31,849 nt of DNA. It comes from VFBF01 sp964530695. GTDB lineage: Bacteria > Pseudomonadota > Alphaproteobacteria > Caulobacterales > Aquidulcibacteraceae. How positions within the stretch are numbered: position 1 is the first letter of the stretch; each line of letters opens with the position of its first letter. Shown here piece by piece: positions 15,147 to 23,510 of this stretch. The translations under genes and the position numbers were made by a program. The notes beneath the pieces are model-generated. The model searched no databases and had not been told where the DNA came from. It saw only the letters and a program-made list of their open reading frames with translations. The stretch is from NCBI GenBank assembly GCA_964530695.1, contig CAZGYQ010000032.1, forward strand, positions 1 to 31,849. The letters are read 5' to 3'.

Positions 15147-15641
15147 ATGGCGACGAAAAAGGTGATCGAGGCCGCGCACGCCGAAGACGTGGCGCGCAAG
15201 ATCTGGCTGGCGGGCGTGGGCGCGTACGGGCGCATGTTCGCCGAAGCCACCGACCGCGTGGGCAAGGCGACCGGCTCGGCCAACGAACTGTTCGAACAGC
15301 TTGTCGCGCGCGGCGAAGTGCTCGAGGACGCGGTGCGCGACCGGCTCGCCGAGAATGAAGCGACCCAGAAGGTCGCGGGCGTGATCGGCAAGATCCAGGA
15401 TTTCCGCGCCGGGCAGCGCGCAGCGCTCAAGTCGCGCGTCGAAACGGTCCGCAAGGCGGTCGATGAGGCCATCGCGCCGTTCAACCCGCTGGCGCTCGCC
15501 AAGCAGGTGGAGGAACTTTCGAAGCGTGTCGAAGCGCTCGAAGCCAAGCGCGTGGGCGCCAAGCCCGTCGTTGCGAAGGCGGCCAAGACCGTGCGCCGCG
15601 CGGTCGCCGCCAAACGCCCCGCCGCGCGCGCCAAGCGCTAG
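15147..15641 (+). CDS. Polyhydroxyalkanoate granule-associated phasin (PhaI/PhaF type)
   Basis: 164 residues. Phasins coat PHA granules and control their size and spread at cell division. The helical body (KIWLAGVGAYGRMFAEA ... ELFEQLVARGEVLEDAV) is the PhaF/PhaI family pattern of Pseudomonas. A leucine-zipper-like stretch (ALAKQVEELSKRVEALEAK) follows, and a short Ala/Lys/Arg tail resembles a cut-down version of the histone-like DNA-binding end of PhaF. The ATG at 15147 is chosen because GGAG is eight bases before it; an ATG six bases earlier is too close to that site. The gene converges on phaD with a four-base overlap. The upstream CTAGAA repeats suggest it is regulated on its own. Confidence 0.88.
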   Translation: MATKKVIEAAHAEDVARKIWLAGVGAYGRMFAEATDRVGKATGSANELFEQLVARGEVLEDAVRDRLAENEATQKVAGVIGKIQDFRAGQRAALKSRVETVRKAVDEAIAPFNPLALAKQVEELSKRVEALEAKRVGAKPVVAKAAKTVRRAVAAKRPAARAKR

Positions 15642-16225
15642 CCTGCGAGCGCCGCGATCGGCGCCATGATCTCGGCCGCCGCGCGCGCCACCCGTGCGCG
15701 CGGCGCGCCGGCATCGCCCTCAAGGTCGAGCTGGAGCAGCTTGAACGAAAGCCCGAGCACGACCTGACGCGCCAGCGCGTCGACGAGGTTTGCTTTCGCC
15801 TTCAGCTTTTTCCGCCCCGCCAGCGCGGTCAGCATGTCGACCACGCAACCGTACTGCGCGCTCATCACGCGCCGGAAGCGGGGGGCGATTTCGGGATAGG
15901 CGGCGACGAGCGCGCCGGTTTCGCGGAAGAGGAATCGCATGTCCTGCGTCTCCTCGAGCAGGATGCGGAGCTGGGTCTCCATCGTCGCGAGGTCCGCATC
16001 GGGTTTTGCGAGCGCGGCGACCGCGCCGTCGAGCACGAGCGCAAGTTCCGCCTCGTAGGCGGTGAAGAGGGTCGAGACGATCTCCGCCTTGCCCTTGAAG
16101 TGGTAGTAGAGGTGGCCCGGAGAGATGCCCAGCGCGGCGGCGATATCGACGGCGGACAGCCCGCTGACGCCCTCCTCGTTGAAGAGGGCGAGTGACGCCG
16201 TCAGAATGCGGTCCCGTGTTTTCAA
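15638..16225 (-). CDS. phaD: TetR-family regulator PhaD
   Basis: 195 residues. The N-terminal helix-turn-helix reads MKTRDRILTASLALFNEEG and ISPGHLYYHFKGK, almost matching Pseudomonas PhaD (which also begins MKTRDRIL and has ISPGNLYYHFHGK). In Pseudomonas PhaD activates the pha genes and is thought to sense a PHA-derived ligand; the large helical C-terminal domain here would bind it. The start is TTG at 16225, with GGGAG ten bases before it, and the match to PhaD from residue 1 supports this. The gene is divergent from phaC with 127 bases between, where both promoters must lie. The name follows sequence resemblance plus position; the direction of regulation is not shown. Confidence 0.85.
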   Translation of the reverse strand: MKTRDRILTASLALFNEEGVSGLSAVDIAAALGISPGHLYYHFKGKAEIVSTLFTAYEAELALVLDGAVAALAKPDADLATMETQLRILLEETQDMRFLFRETGALVAAYPEIAPRFRRVMSAQYGCVVDMLTALAGRKKLKAKANLVDALARQVVLGLSFKLLQLDLEGDAGAPRARVARAAAEIMAPIAALAG

Positions 16226-16352
16226 GGACTTCGATCTCCCGTCTGCGCCGAAGCGCGTTGACTCATGGGGCTATGCGCCCGCACCTTTCCGCACCTTGAA
16301 CCAGAAAGGCGAATCCGCACGCCAGAGGCGGATCGCGACAGGGAGGGCGGAT

Positions 16353-18086
16353 ATGGCCCCAAAATCCAGTGGCGGCGGACTCGATCTCGGTCCCGAGGCG
16401 CCGGATCATGTGGTGGCGCTGAACCCGATCGTGGGCCTCGCACGCGAGGACCTCGTCGGCGCGGTGGCGGTGATGCTGCGTGAGACGGCGGGCAAGCCGG
16501 TGACGGCGGTGAAGCACCTGAAGTCCTTCTCTGAGGACGTGGTGAAGATCGTCACGCAGAAGTCCGATCTCGCGCCCGACCCGAGGGACAAGCGCTTCCT
16601 CGATCCGACGTGGGCGAAGAACCCGTTCTACAAGGCGGGGATGCAATACTACCTCGCGGTGCAGAAGGGCACGGCTGCGTGGATAAAGGACCTGAAGCTC
16701 GACGAACTGGAGCGCGCGCGCGCCAATTTCGTCGTGCAGATGCTGCTCGATTCCCTCTCGCCGACGAACACGCTGATCGGCAACCCCTCGGCGATCAAGC
16801 GCGCGTTCGATACCGGCGGCGGCTCGCTCGTGCGGGGACTGCGGAACGCCTACGAGGACATCACCGAGAACGACGGGCTCGTCAGCCAGGTCGACAAGAA
16901 GCCGTTCAAGCTCGGCAAGAATGTCGCCACGTCCAAGGGCGCGGTGGTCTGCAAGACCGAGATGATGGAGCTGATCCAGTACACGCCGACGACGCCGGAC
17001 GTGCACAAGATCCCGCTGCTCGTCATTCCGCCGCAGATCAACAAGTTCTACGTCAACGATATCACGCCCGAAAAGAGCATCGTGAAATTCCTGCTCGATG
17101 CGGGCATCCAGGTGTTCGTCGTGTCGTGGCGCAATCCGCTGGCCGAACATCGCGGCTGGGGGCTCGATGCGTATGTGGACTCGCTGATCGAGGCGATGGA
17201 TGTGGTCACCGCCATCACCAAGTCGAAAAAGATCAACGTCTCCGGCGCCTGCTCCGGCGGGATCACGACGGCGACGCTGCTCTCGAAACTCGCCGCCATG
17301 GGCGATGAGCGCGTCAACGCCTTCGTGCTGATGGTGTGCGTACTCGATCCGCAGATGATCGATAGCGAAGTCGGCGCGCTGGTGTCGAAGAACGGCATCG
17401 AGATGGCGAGAAGGCGCTCGGCGAAGAAGGGCGTGCTGGAAGGGGCTTCGCTCGCGCGGACGTTTGCGTGGCTCAGGCCCAATGATCTCGTCTGGAACTA
17501 CGTCGTCAACAATTATCTCCACGGCGATGATCCGCCGCCGTTCGACGTGTTGTTCTGGAACAACGATTCCACCAACCTCCCTGCGCAGCTGCATTCGGAC
17601 TATCTGCGCGTCTACGAGGAACAGCCCTTCGTCAATCCGGGCAAGGTCGAGCTCGCGGGCCACAAGATCGACCTGACGAAGGTGAAGCAGGACTGCTTCA
17701 TCGTCGCCGGCGTCACCGATCACATCACGCCGTGGAAGGCCTGCTATCGCACGACGCAGCTCCTGGGTTCGGAGAACATCGAGTTCGTTCTTTCGCATTC
17801 GGGGCACATCCAGGCGCTGCTCAATCCGCCCGGCAATCCGAAGGCGAAATACTATCGCAACCCCAACAAGCCGCCGCCGACGACCGATCAGTGGATGATG
17901 GGCGGCGCGAGCGAACAGGCCGGCTCATGGTGGCCGCACTGGAAGGAATGGCTCGTCGCGCGCTCCGGCCCGACGAAGAAGGCGCCTGCGAAACTCGGCG
18001 CAGCCAGTCATCCGCCCGGCGATGCGGCCCCCGGCGCGTATGCGTTCGAGGACGGCAAGCCCAAACGCACAAGGAAAAAAGCCTGA
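16353..18086 (+). CDS. phaC: Class II (medium-chain) PHA synthase
   Basis: 577 residues. Polymerises (R)-3-hydroxyacyl-CoA into polyester at the granule surface. The lipase-like box GACSGG carries nucleophile Cys300; Asp456 (VTDHITPW) and His485 (SHSGHIQ) complete the triad, at almost the same positions as in Pseudomonas PhaC1. Whole stretches match the class II enzymes of Pseudomonas: ALNPIVGL near the start, ELIQYTP, VIPPQINKFYV, VVSWRNP, LRPNDLVWNYVVNNYL and LNPPGNPKAKY. Class II enzymes favour C6-C14 monomers and work without a PhaE or PhaR partner. The ATG at 16353 follows GGGAGGGCGG; an open frame continues upstream but reads through the divergent promoter. The stop overlaps the phaZ start by one base, so the two are translationally coupled. 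The C-terminal Lys/Arg tail is extra. Confidence 0.93.
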   Translation: MAPKSSGGGLDLGPEAPDHVVALNPIVGLAREDLVGAVAVMLRETAGKPVTAVKHLKSFSEDVVKIVTQKSDLAPDPRDKRFLDPTWAKNPFYKAGMQYYLAVQKGTAAWIKDLKLDELERARANFVVQMLLDSLSPTNTLIGNPSAIKRAFDTGGGSLVRGLRNAYEDITENDGLVSQVDKKPFKLGKNVATSKGAVVCKTEMMELIQYTPTTPDVHKIPLLVIPPQINKFYVNDITPEKSIVKFLLDAGIQVFVVSWRNPLAEHRGWGLDAYVDSLIEAMDVVTAITKSKKINVSGACSGGITTATLLSKLAAMGDERVNAFVLMVCVLDPQMIDSEVGALVSKNGIEMARRRSAKKGVLEGASLARTFAWLRPNDLVWNYVVNNYLHGDDPPPFDVLFWNNDSTNLPAQLHSDYLRVYEEQPFVNPGKVELAGHKIDLTKVKQDCFIVAGVTDHITPWKACYRTTQLLGSENIEFVLSHSGHIQALLNPPGNPKAKYYRNPNKPPPTTDQWMMGGASEQAGSWWPHWKEWLVARSGPTKKAPAKLGAASHPPGDAAPGAYAFEDGKPKRTRKKA

Positions 18087-18931
18087 TGCACACCTCTGAC
18101 GGCCGCAGGCCGAAGATCGAGATCGAACGCATCGGCGGTCGTGAAATCCGCTATGCGGTGTGGAAGGCGCGCCCCGGCTCCGGAGATAGGCGCCCGATCC
18201 TGTTCTTCAACGGCATCGGTGCGAATATCGAGCTGATGTCGCCGCTGGCCGAGTGGATCGCCGATCGCGACATCGTGACGTTCGACATGCCGGGCGTGGG
18301 CGGTTCGCCGCCGCCGCGCCTGCCGTACCGGCCGTGGATGATTGCACGCATGACGATGCGGCTCCTCGATCATCTCGGCTACGACAAGGTCGACGTGATG
18401 GGCGTGTCGTGGGGCGGGGGCATGGCGCAGCAGTTTGCGTTCCAGCATCCAAGCCGCGTGGGCAAGCTCATTCTCGCGGCCACCTCTCCGGGCATGCTCA
18501 TGGTCCCGGGCGAAATCGGCGCGCTGTCGAAAATGGCCAATCCGCGCCGCTATTTCGATACCAAGTTCATGACGGACAATTTCCGCGCGCTCTACGGCGA
18601 CGAGGAAACCGCCGCCGGCGATCACGCGGACCGCATCTCGCCGCCGACGCGCGTGGGCTACGCCTACCAGCTCGGCGCGATGGTCGGCTGGACGAGCGCG
18701 CCGTTCCTGCCGTTCCTGCGCCAGAAAACGCTCGTGCTCATGGGCAGCGAGGACCGCATCGTGCCGCTGGTGAACGGCAAGATCCTGCAGCGCCTCATCC
18801 CGCGCGCGCGGCTCGAAGTCGTCGCCGGGGGTCACCTCTTCCTCGTCTCGCGCGCGGCCGAAAGTGTGCCGCACATCAAGGCGTTCCTTGATGAAAGCGA
18901 TGTTGATTTCGCGGCGAAGCGGGCTGCCTGA
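18086..18931 (+). CDS. phaZ: Intracellular medium-chain PHA depolymerase PhaZ
   Basis: 281 residues. An alpha/beta hydrolase that releases hydroxy fatty acids from stored PHA. The nucleophile elbow is GVSWGGG with Ser108; Asp223 (GSEDRIVP) and His250 (GGHLFLV) complete the triad. The GVSWGG elbow, the FFNGIGANIELM oxyanion region and the length all match the PhaZ encoded between the two synthases of Pseudomonas. The start overlaps the phaC stop (ATGA), so synthase and depolymerase are made together. That pairing is the rule in Pseudomonas and supports continuous turnover of the polymer. A palindromic repeat pair begins right at the stop and may serve as a 3' end. Confidence 0.92.
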   Translation: MHTSDGRRPKIEIERIGGREIRYAVWKARPGSGDRRPILFFNGIGANIELMSPLAEWIADRDIVTFDMPGVGGSPPPRLPYRPWMIARMTMRLLDHLGYDKVDVMGVSWGGGMAQQFAFQHPSRVGKLILAATSPGMLMVPGEIGALSKMANPRRYFDTKFMTDNFRALYGDEETAAGDHADRISPPTRVGYAYQLGAMVGWTSAPFLPFLRQKTLVLMGSEDRIVPLVNGKILQRLIPRARLEVVAGGHLFLVSRAAESVPHIKAFLDESDVDFAAKRAA

Positions 18932-19075
18932 CCCTCGCCCGCGTGCGGGAGAGGGGCAGACCGGAGCGAAGCGGAGGTCAGGGCGAGGGCCCGGTCTCTC
19001 AGGATGAGACTCGTTCTGCGCCGCTGTTCCCTCACCCGGCGCTTCGCTCCACCCTCTCCCGCAAGCGGGCGAGGG
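18932..19075. repeat. REP-like inverted pair, CCCTCGCCCGC family
   Basis: Unit one (18932-18989) and unit two (19029-19075, opposite orientation) share an outer hairpin CCCTCGCCCGC-N-TGCGGGAGAGGG and a second stem around GGAGCGAAGCG, ending in GGGTGAGGG-like bases. They fill the convergent gap between phaZ and the amidohydrolase gene. A single further half-unit lies at 30894-30916. They may end transcription from both sides, but lack U-tracts. Confidence 0.8.
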
Positions 19076-19079
19076 TTGA

Positions 19080-20786
19080 TCACGCCGCCTGCGCGCCCCG
19101 CACGAGTTTCCCCGGCATCGCGCGCGTCGCCGCGCCATCGCGATAGGTGACGGCGCCTGACAGCACGGTCGCGCGATAGCCGCGTGCGCCCTGCAGCAAG
19201 CGCTTGCCGCCCGCGGGGAGATCGTACGACATCCGCGGCGCCTCGATGGCGAGATTGTCGAGGTCGATCACGTTGAGATCGGCCTTCATGCCCGGTGCGA
19301 TGACGCCGCGGTCGTTCAGGCGAAACATCGTCGCGGGCTTTTTCGTCATGCGGAAAACCGCTTCCTCGAGCGACATCTCCTTGCGCTTGCGGACCCATTC
19401 CATGAGCAGGAACGTCGACACGCTCGCATCGCAGATGGTGCCCAGGTGCGCGCCGCCGTCGCCGAGCGCTGGCACCGTCTGCGGGTGCGCGATCATCTTG
19501 CGGATCACTTCGCCCGACGGATCGGTGAAATTGGTCAGCGGCACATAGATGAGCGCGCGGCCCTCATCTTCAAGCAGCACGTCGTAGAGATACTCGAACG
19601 GATCGCGGCCCTCGCGTTGCGCGCGTGCGGTGATGCAGTTGTCGGGGGAGGGCAGGTAGTCCGGATCCTTGCCGAGGGCGAAGAAGCGGTCGAGTCGTCC
19701 GCCGAGGAACTTGATGAAGAGGTGGGCGTCCTCATCCTCTTCGGCAAGGATCTGGCGCTTGACCTCAGCATTGCGCATGCGCGCGACCTTTTCGGAAAGC
19801 GGCAGATGCGCGATCGCCTTGTACGTCGGGCGATAGCGGAACGTGTGCATCGAGGCGTCGAGGCCCATGAGCACGCCGATGGGCCGTGCGATGGCCTGGC
19901 CCGTGATCTCGGCGCCCTGCGCGTTGGCGGCTTCGAGATGCTTCATCACGTCGAGCCAGAGTTCGGGAACGGCGTCGTTCTGCAGCAGCGTGAACGTGCC
20001 CTTGCCGCCGGAGCCTTTCACGATGTCGGTGAGCGCGGCGAACTCGGCGTCGATGTCCTCCCAGTCGGTGATCATCTGGAACGTCGCGCCGGGCGAGGCC
20101 TTCAGCGCCGCGCCGACGCCGCGCAGTTCGGCGTGCGCGGCGCGATAGGTGGGCGTGAAATCGCCTGCGGCGGTGCGGTGCGCGAGCGTGCGCGAGGTGG
20201 AAAAGCCGACGGCGCCCGCGCGCAGGCCGTCTTCCACGAGGCGGCGCATGAAGGCGATGTCGTCGTCGGTGGCCGCTTCGCGCGCGATGGCGCGTTCGCC
20301 CATCGCATAGACGCGCACGGGGCCGTGCGGAACGTAGGCGGCGATGTCGGCGTCGCGCGGGCGCGCGGCGACCGCGTCCAGATATTGCGGGAAAGTCTCC
20401 CACGTCCACTTCAGGCCCTCGGCCATCACCGCGCCCGGAATGTCCTCGACGCCTTCCATCAGCGTGATGAGCGCGTCGTGGTCCGCAGGCCTGCACGGCG
20501 CAAAGCCGACGCCGCAATTGCCCATGATCACCGTCGTCGCGCCGTGTTGCGTGGAGGGCTGGAGCCGGTCGTCCCAGATCGCCTGGCCGTCGTAGTGCGC
20601 ATGCACGTCGATGAAACCGGGCGTGACGATGAGGCCCTTTGCGTCGATTTCCTCGGCGCCCGCCTTGAGGCCTTTGCCGACAGCGGCGATGCGCCCGTCC
20701 TTCACGCCGACGTCGCTCTCGAACAGCGCGCCGTTCGTTCCGTCGACGACCGTGCCGCCGCGCACGACGAGATCAAATTCAGGCAT
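19080..20786 (-). CDS. N-acyl-D-amino-acid deacylase-like amidohydrolase
   Basis: 568 residues, amidohydrolase superfamily (D-aminoacylase/dihydroorotase-like group). Metal-binding residues are in PGFIDVHAHYDG (H62, H64, D66), with a conserved Cys91 in MGNCGVGFAP, typical of zinc D-aminoacylases. A late GDGGAHLG and KKPATMFRLNDRGVIAPGMKADLNVID close the barrel and the small beta domain. Such enzymes remove acyl groups from N-acyl-D-amino acids, but many homologues act on unknown amides, so the substrate is open. AGGGAG precedes the ATG. It stands alone; both flanks carry palindromic repeats. No signal peptide is present, so it should be cytoplasmic. Confidence 0.85.
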   Translation of the reverse strand: MPEFDLVVRGGTVVDGTNGALFESDVGVKDGRIAAVGKGLKAGAEEIDAKGLIVTPGFIDVHAHYDGQAIWDDRLQPSTQHGATTVIMGNCGVGFAPCRPADHDALITLMEGVEDIPGAVMAEGLKWTWETFPQYLDAVAARPRDADIAAYVPHGPVRVYAMGERAIAREAATDDDIAFMRRLVEDGLRAGAVGFSTSRTLAHRTAAGDFTPTYRAAHAELRGVGAALKASPGATFQMITDWEDIDAEFAALTDIVKGSGGKGTFTLLQNDAVPELWLDVMKHLEAANAQGAEITGQAIARPIGVLMGLDASMHTFRYRPTYKAIAHLPLSEKVARMRNAEVKRQILAEEDEDAHLFIKFLGGRLDRFFALGKDPDYLPSPDNCITARAQREGRDPFEYLYDVLLEDEGRALIYVPLTNFTDPSGEVIRKMIAHPQTVPALGDGGAHLGTICDASVSTFLLMEWVRKRKEMSLEEAVFRMTKKPATMFRLNDRGVIAPGMKADLNVIDLDNLAIEAPRMSYDLPAGGKRLLQGARGYRATVLSGAVTYRDGAATRAMPGKLVRGAQAA

Positions 20787-20881
20787 CGCGGGCTCCCTTT
20801 GTGTTTTGTCGAAGTGTGCGCCTCAAGCGCGGGGCGCGCCAGTTGGCGCTAGGGCAGGGGGGCGCCGGTGGTTCGTGATGA

Positions 20882-20971
20882 GGACCGCGGGCCTATGGCC
20901 CGCATTCGGACATCGGCTGGCCCGCCGGCGCGTGTGCATACGCTCCGATGCGGGCCATAGGCCCGCGGTCC
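20882..20971. repeat. REPIN-like inverted pair, GGACCGC family, copy 1
   Basis: Left arm 20882-20904 and right arm 20949-20971 are perfect reverse complements over 23 bases; flanking bases extend the match to about 30 with one gap. Each arm is itself a hairpin, GCGGGCC-TAT-GGCCCGC. The loop is 44 bases. The element fills most of the space between the amidohydrolase start and the xpaC stop. The outer GGACCGC and GCA bases recur at 30756-30855 around a different stem. Confidence 0.9.
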
Positions 20972-20985
20972 TCGTCGCCAATACA

Positions 20986-21591
20986 TTACCCCCGCGGCGG
21001 ATCGCCGAGATCGTCTTCCTGCAGCGACGTTTCCACCAGCCGCATCTCCACGTCGAGCAGCTTCAGCGCGTCGTCGTGCAGGCGGTCGGCGTAGCGGGTG
21101 AAGGCCGTGTCGAGTTTGCCGACGAGGGCCGCGATTTCGGCGAGGCGGCGCGCGTTGCGCAGCGGTTCGGCTTCAAGGACCCGGTAGCTTTCCACCAGCG
21201 TCGCGCTGCGCGGGAGATAGTAGGTGAGGAAGCGCTGCACCGTGAGCAGCGACGAGGGATCCTCATCCACGGCGGCGATGATCGCGTGCGCCGTATGCGC
21301 CATGGCGCCCGCATGTCTGCGCACCAGCGGATCGCCCACGGCGTCGGCTGCGTGGAGGAGACGGAGCTGATCGTTGCGCGCCATCATCACCGCGAGCACG
21401 GGCGCGGAGACCGGCGAGGGGACGGCGCCGCGCCGTCGCGGCCCGCGCCCGAACGCGAAGAACGCCGCGCCGTACGCCAGCGCCGCCACGGCGATGCCCG
21501 CGAACACCGGCAGCCTGAACACCAGCACCGCAACCGGCAGCGCGAGCGCCGCCGCCACGCCGCCCGCCGTCAGCGCGCGCGTTTCGTTCAT
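20986..21591 (-). CDS. XpaC-like membrane protein
   Basis: 201 residues with two adjacent membrane helices (about 8-48), then an Arg-rich turn and a long helical cytoplasmic domain. The family is named for a Bacillus gene that affects hydrolysis of an indolyl phosphate dye; its true role is unknown. The family assignment rests on the TM-TM-helical layout and on the gene directly upstream being TelA, its usual partner. Four bases separate the telA stop from this ATG, so they form an operon. Both are probably parts of one envelope- or stress-related complex. Confidence 0.75.
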   Translation of the reverse strand: MNETRALTAGGVAAALALPVAVLVFRLPVFAGIAVAALAYGAAFFAFGRGPRRRGAVPSPVSAPVLAVMMARNDQLRLLHAADAVGDPLVRRHAGAMAHTAHAIIAAVDEDPSSLLTVQRFLTYYLPRSATLVESYRVLEAEPLRNARRLAEIAALVGKLDTAFTRYADRLHDDALKLLDVEMRLVETSLQEDDLGDPPRG

Positions 21592-21595
21592 CGCG

Positions 21596-22711
21596 TCAGC
21601 GCGCGGTGTTGTCAGTGAGCGCCTTGCGCAGTTCGCCGCTCAGCGCCTCCATCCGCGTCTCGACTTCGGCGCGCTTGAGGCGGCCTTCCTCCTGCACGCG
21701 GATCACGCCTGACAGTGTTTCAATCAGATCGACATTCGTCTTCTCGAGCGTTTCGAGATCGACGATGCCGCGCTGCGACTGCTCTTCGATGTCGATGGCC
21801 TGGTCCTTCATCATGTCGGAGGTCTGGCGCAGCATTTCGTTGGTCGCGTCGGTGACGGTCTTCTGCAGGTCGAGCGCCTCGCGCTGGCGGTTGAGGCCGA
21901 GGATCAGCACCATCTTCTGTTTCCAGAGCGGAATGGTGAGGCGCGTGGACGCCTGCAGCTGCTCCATGAGCGTTTCGTCGCTCGCCTGCACGATGCGGAT
22001 CTGCGGCAGTTGCTGGATGCCGATCTGGCGGGCCTGCTGGAGATAGAAGACGCGCTTTTCCAGACGGTCGAGCGCCTGCACGGCGTCGTTGTAGGCCTGC
22101 GCCTCCATGAGGCCGCCGCCGTCAGTGGTGGACGCCGCAGTCTCCGACGCGGCCTTCAGGCGCGGCAGTTCCTCGGCGCGGAAGGTCTCGATGAACTGCT
22201 TGCCGGCGGCGATGTAGGTTTCGAGATCGAGGATGGAGGCGCGCGTCTCCTCGTGGAGATTGTCCATCATCGCGATGTCGCGGCGCAGCGCCTCGCGGCG
22301 CTTGTCGAGTTCGATGCCGACGCCGTCGATCTGGCCGGCCACGTCGTCGTAGCGCGCCTTGAATTTCTCGACCTGCGCCTTGGCTCCGCCGAACAGCTTG
22401 CCGAAGAAGCCCTCGTCCTGCAGCGCGGCGGGATCGAGCTTTTTGGCCTTCATGATGATGTCGGTCAGCAGCTTGCCGGTGTCGCCCAGCTCGCGGTTGC
22501 GCGTCTGCGCCAGCACCTTGTCGGCGTAGCTCGTCACGCCGCGCTGGGCGCGGTCGCCGTAGGTGGAGATCTTGGCCCGGTCGCCGAGCTGGATCTCCGC
22601 CCGGATGCGGTCGAGGGCGCCCCTGTCGACCTTGGGGTCGGGCGCGAGCGGGGGGGTGGAAGTCGGCGAGGAAGTGGCGGTCGGCTGCGAATTGGCCGGC
22701 GTGTCAGACAC
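21596..22711 (-). CDS. TelA/KlaA-family toxic anion resistance protein
   Basis: 371 residues, mostly long helices. Family stretches include FFGKLFGGAKAQVEKFKARYDDV, the central LDLETYIAAGKQF and the conserved IPLWKQKMVLILGLNRQREAL. TelA proteins were named from plasmid tellurite resistance, but most chromosomal members sit beside XpaC and have no proven function. The start is GTG at 22711 with GGAGG nine bases upstream; an upstream GTG at 22747 lacks such a site. A low-complexity Thr/Ser/Pro segment forms the first 35 residues. It is first in a two-gene operon with the XpaC-like gene. No other tellurium genes are in view. Confidence 0.87.
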   Translation of the reverse strand: MSDTPANSQPTATSSPTSTPPLAPDPKVDRGALDRIRAEIQLGDRAKISTYGDRAQRGVTSYADKVLAQTRNRELGDTGKLLTDIIMKAKKLDPAALQDEGFFGKLFGGAKAQVEKFKARYDDVAGQIDGVGIELDKRREALRRDIAMMDNLHEETRASILDLETYIAAGKQFIETFRAEELPRLKAASETAASTTDGGGLMEAQAYNDAVQALDRLEKRVFYLQQARQIGIQQLPQIRIVQASDETLMEQLQASTRLTIPLWKQKMVLILGLNRQREALDLQKTVTDATNEMLRQTSDMMKDQAIDIEEQSQRGIVDLETLEKTNVDLIETLSGVIRVQEEGRLKRAEVETRMEALSGELRKALTDNTAR

Positions 22712-22836
22712 TTGAGTGAACCTCCGCAATGGAGCGCGATTGTACACGCCGCGAAGGCGGGTGCGCTCGTCCCTATAACCTATGTGGGAATGTTCGGGGC
22801 GCGGTTCCAGAGAGGGATTTCCGATTCACGGTTTCA

Positions 22837-22967
22837 GTCATTCCGGCCGGAGCGAAGCAGAGCTTCGCGGAGAGCCGGAACCCAGGNNNNNNNNNNGGGG
22901 ACTGGGCGAGATGGCTCGCTTGAACCCCTGGGTTCCGGGTTCGGCCTCCGGCCGCCCCGGAATGACT
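22837..22967. repeat. REP-like inverted pair, GTCATTCCGG family, flanking an N gap
   Basis: Unit one (22837-22886) reads outward bases GTCATTCCGG and CCGGAACCCAGG around an inner stem with GCGAAGC/GCTTCGC. Unit two (22927-22967) is the same element reversed, with a different inner stem (CGGCCGGAGGCCGA on the reverse strand). They lie between the TelA start and the GFA gene, a 297-base region in which I see no gene. Ten Ns separate them. Confidence 0.85.
22887..22896. other. Assembly gap (10 N)
   Basis: Ten unresolved bases sit directly against the end of one palindromic repeat and 30 bases from its inverted partner. The true length of missing sequence is unknown; the repeat is the likely reason the assembly broke here. 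Confidence 0.95.
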
Positions 22968-23008
22968 GAGATCTGATGACGGACAACAGTCCGGTCGCGA
23001 CAGGAGAG

Positions 23009-23410
23009 CTAGACCTGATGCGCCATCCCCAGTCCCCCCGCCGCGTACGCCCAGGGGTGCATGCGGTCCTCGTAGACGGAGACCGTGGGCGGCGGAAAGG
23101 CGGGGTCCGCGAAGGCGCCGACCGCCACGGCGATGAACTCGGGCGCGCCGACGAATTCCCAGAACACCGTCGCGCCGCACGTGGCGCAGAAGTGGAAGAT
23201 GGCGGTCCCGCCGCTGTCGCCCGTCCGCGACCACTGCGCGGAGGCGCCCTCGATCGTCACCGCCGCGCGCGGATACCGCGCCTGCACGGCGAACACGCTG
23301 CCGGTGCGCTTCTGGCATTCGAGGCAATGGCACAGGGAGAGGCGCACGGGCTGGCCGTCGCAGGAGAGACGGAGCTGACCGCAGCTGCAGGAGGCGAGGC
23401 GGGTGGTCAT
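23009..23410 (-). CDS. GFA/CENP-V domain zinc protein
   Basis: 133 residues. The GFA (glutathione-dependent formaldehyde-activating) fold binds zinc through paired cysteines: CSCG (C8, C10), CHCLECQ (C27, C29, C32) and FCATCG (C75, C78). All expected cysteines are present. Members bind or react with glutathione adducts, yet most genomic copies have no proven substrate. GGAG lies nine bases before the ATG. It is flanked on both sides by repeats of the GTCATTCCGG family, and has no evident operon partner. Confidence 0.88.
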   Translation of the reverse strand: MTTRLASCSCGQLRLSCDGQPVRLSLCHCLECQKRTGSVFAVQARYPRAAVTIEGASAQWSRTGDSGGTAIFHFCATCGATVFWEFVGAPEFIAVAVGAFADPAFPPPTVSVYEDRMHPWAYAAGGLGMAHQV

Positions 23411-23461
23411 GGGGTGTGTCTCCGTTTGGATCGTTAGCTCACTTTACGCCCAAAACGCTCC

Positions 23462-23502
23462 GTCATTCCGGGGCGCGCGAAGCGCGAACCCGGAACCCAG
23501 GG
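23462..23502. repeat. REP-like unit, GTCATTCCGG family, left of GIY-YIG gene
   Basis: Forward unit with outer bases GTCATTCCGGGG and CCCGGAACCCAGG around inner stem GCGCG-AA-CGCG-like sequence. It ends eight bases from the stop codon of the GIY-YIG gene and is inverted relative to the unit at 23914-23955. Confidence 0.85.
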
Positions 23503-23510
23503 AACCGGGC

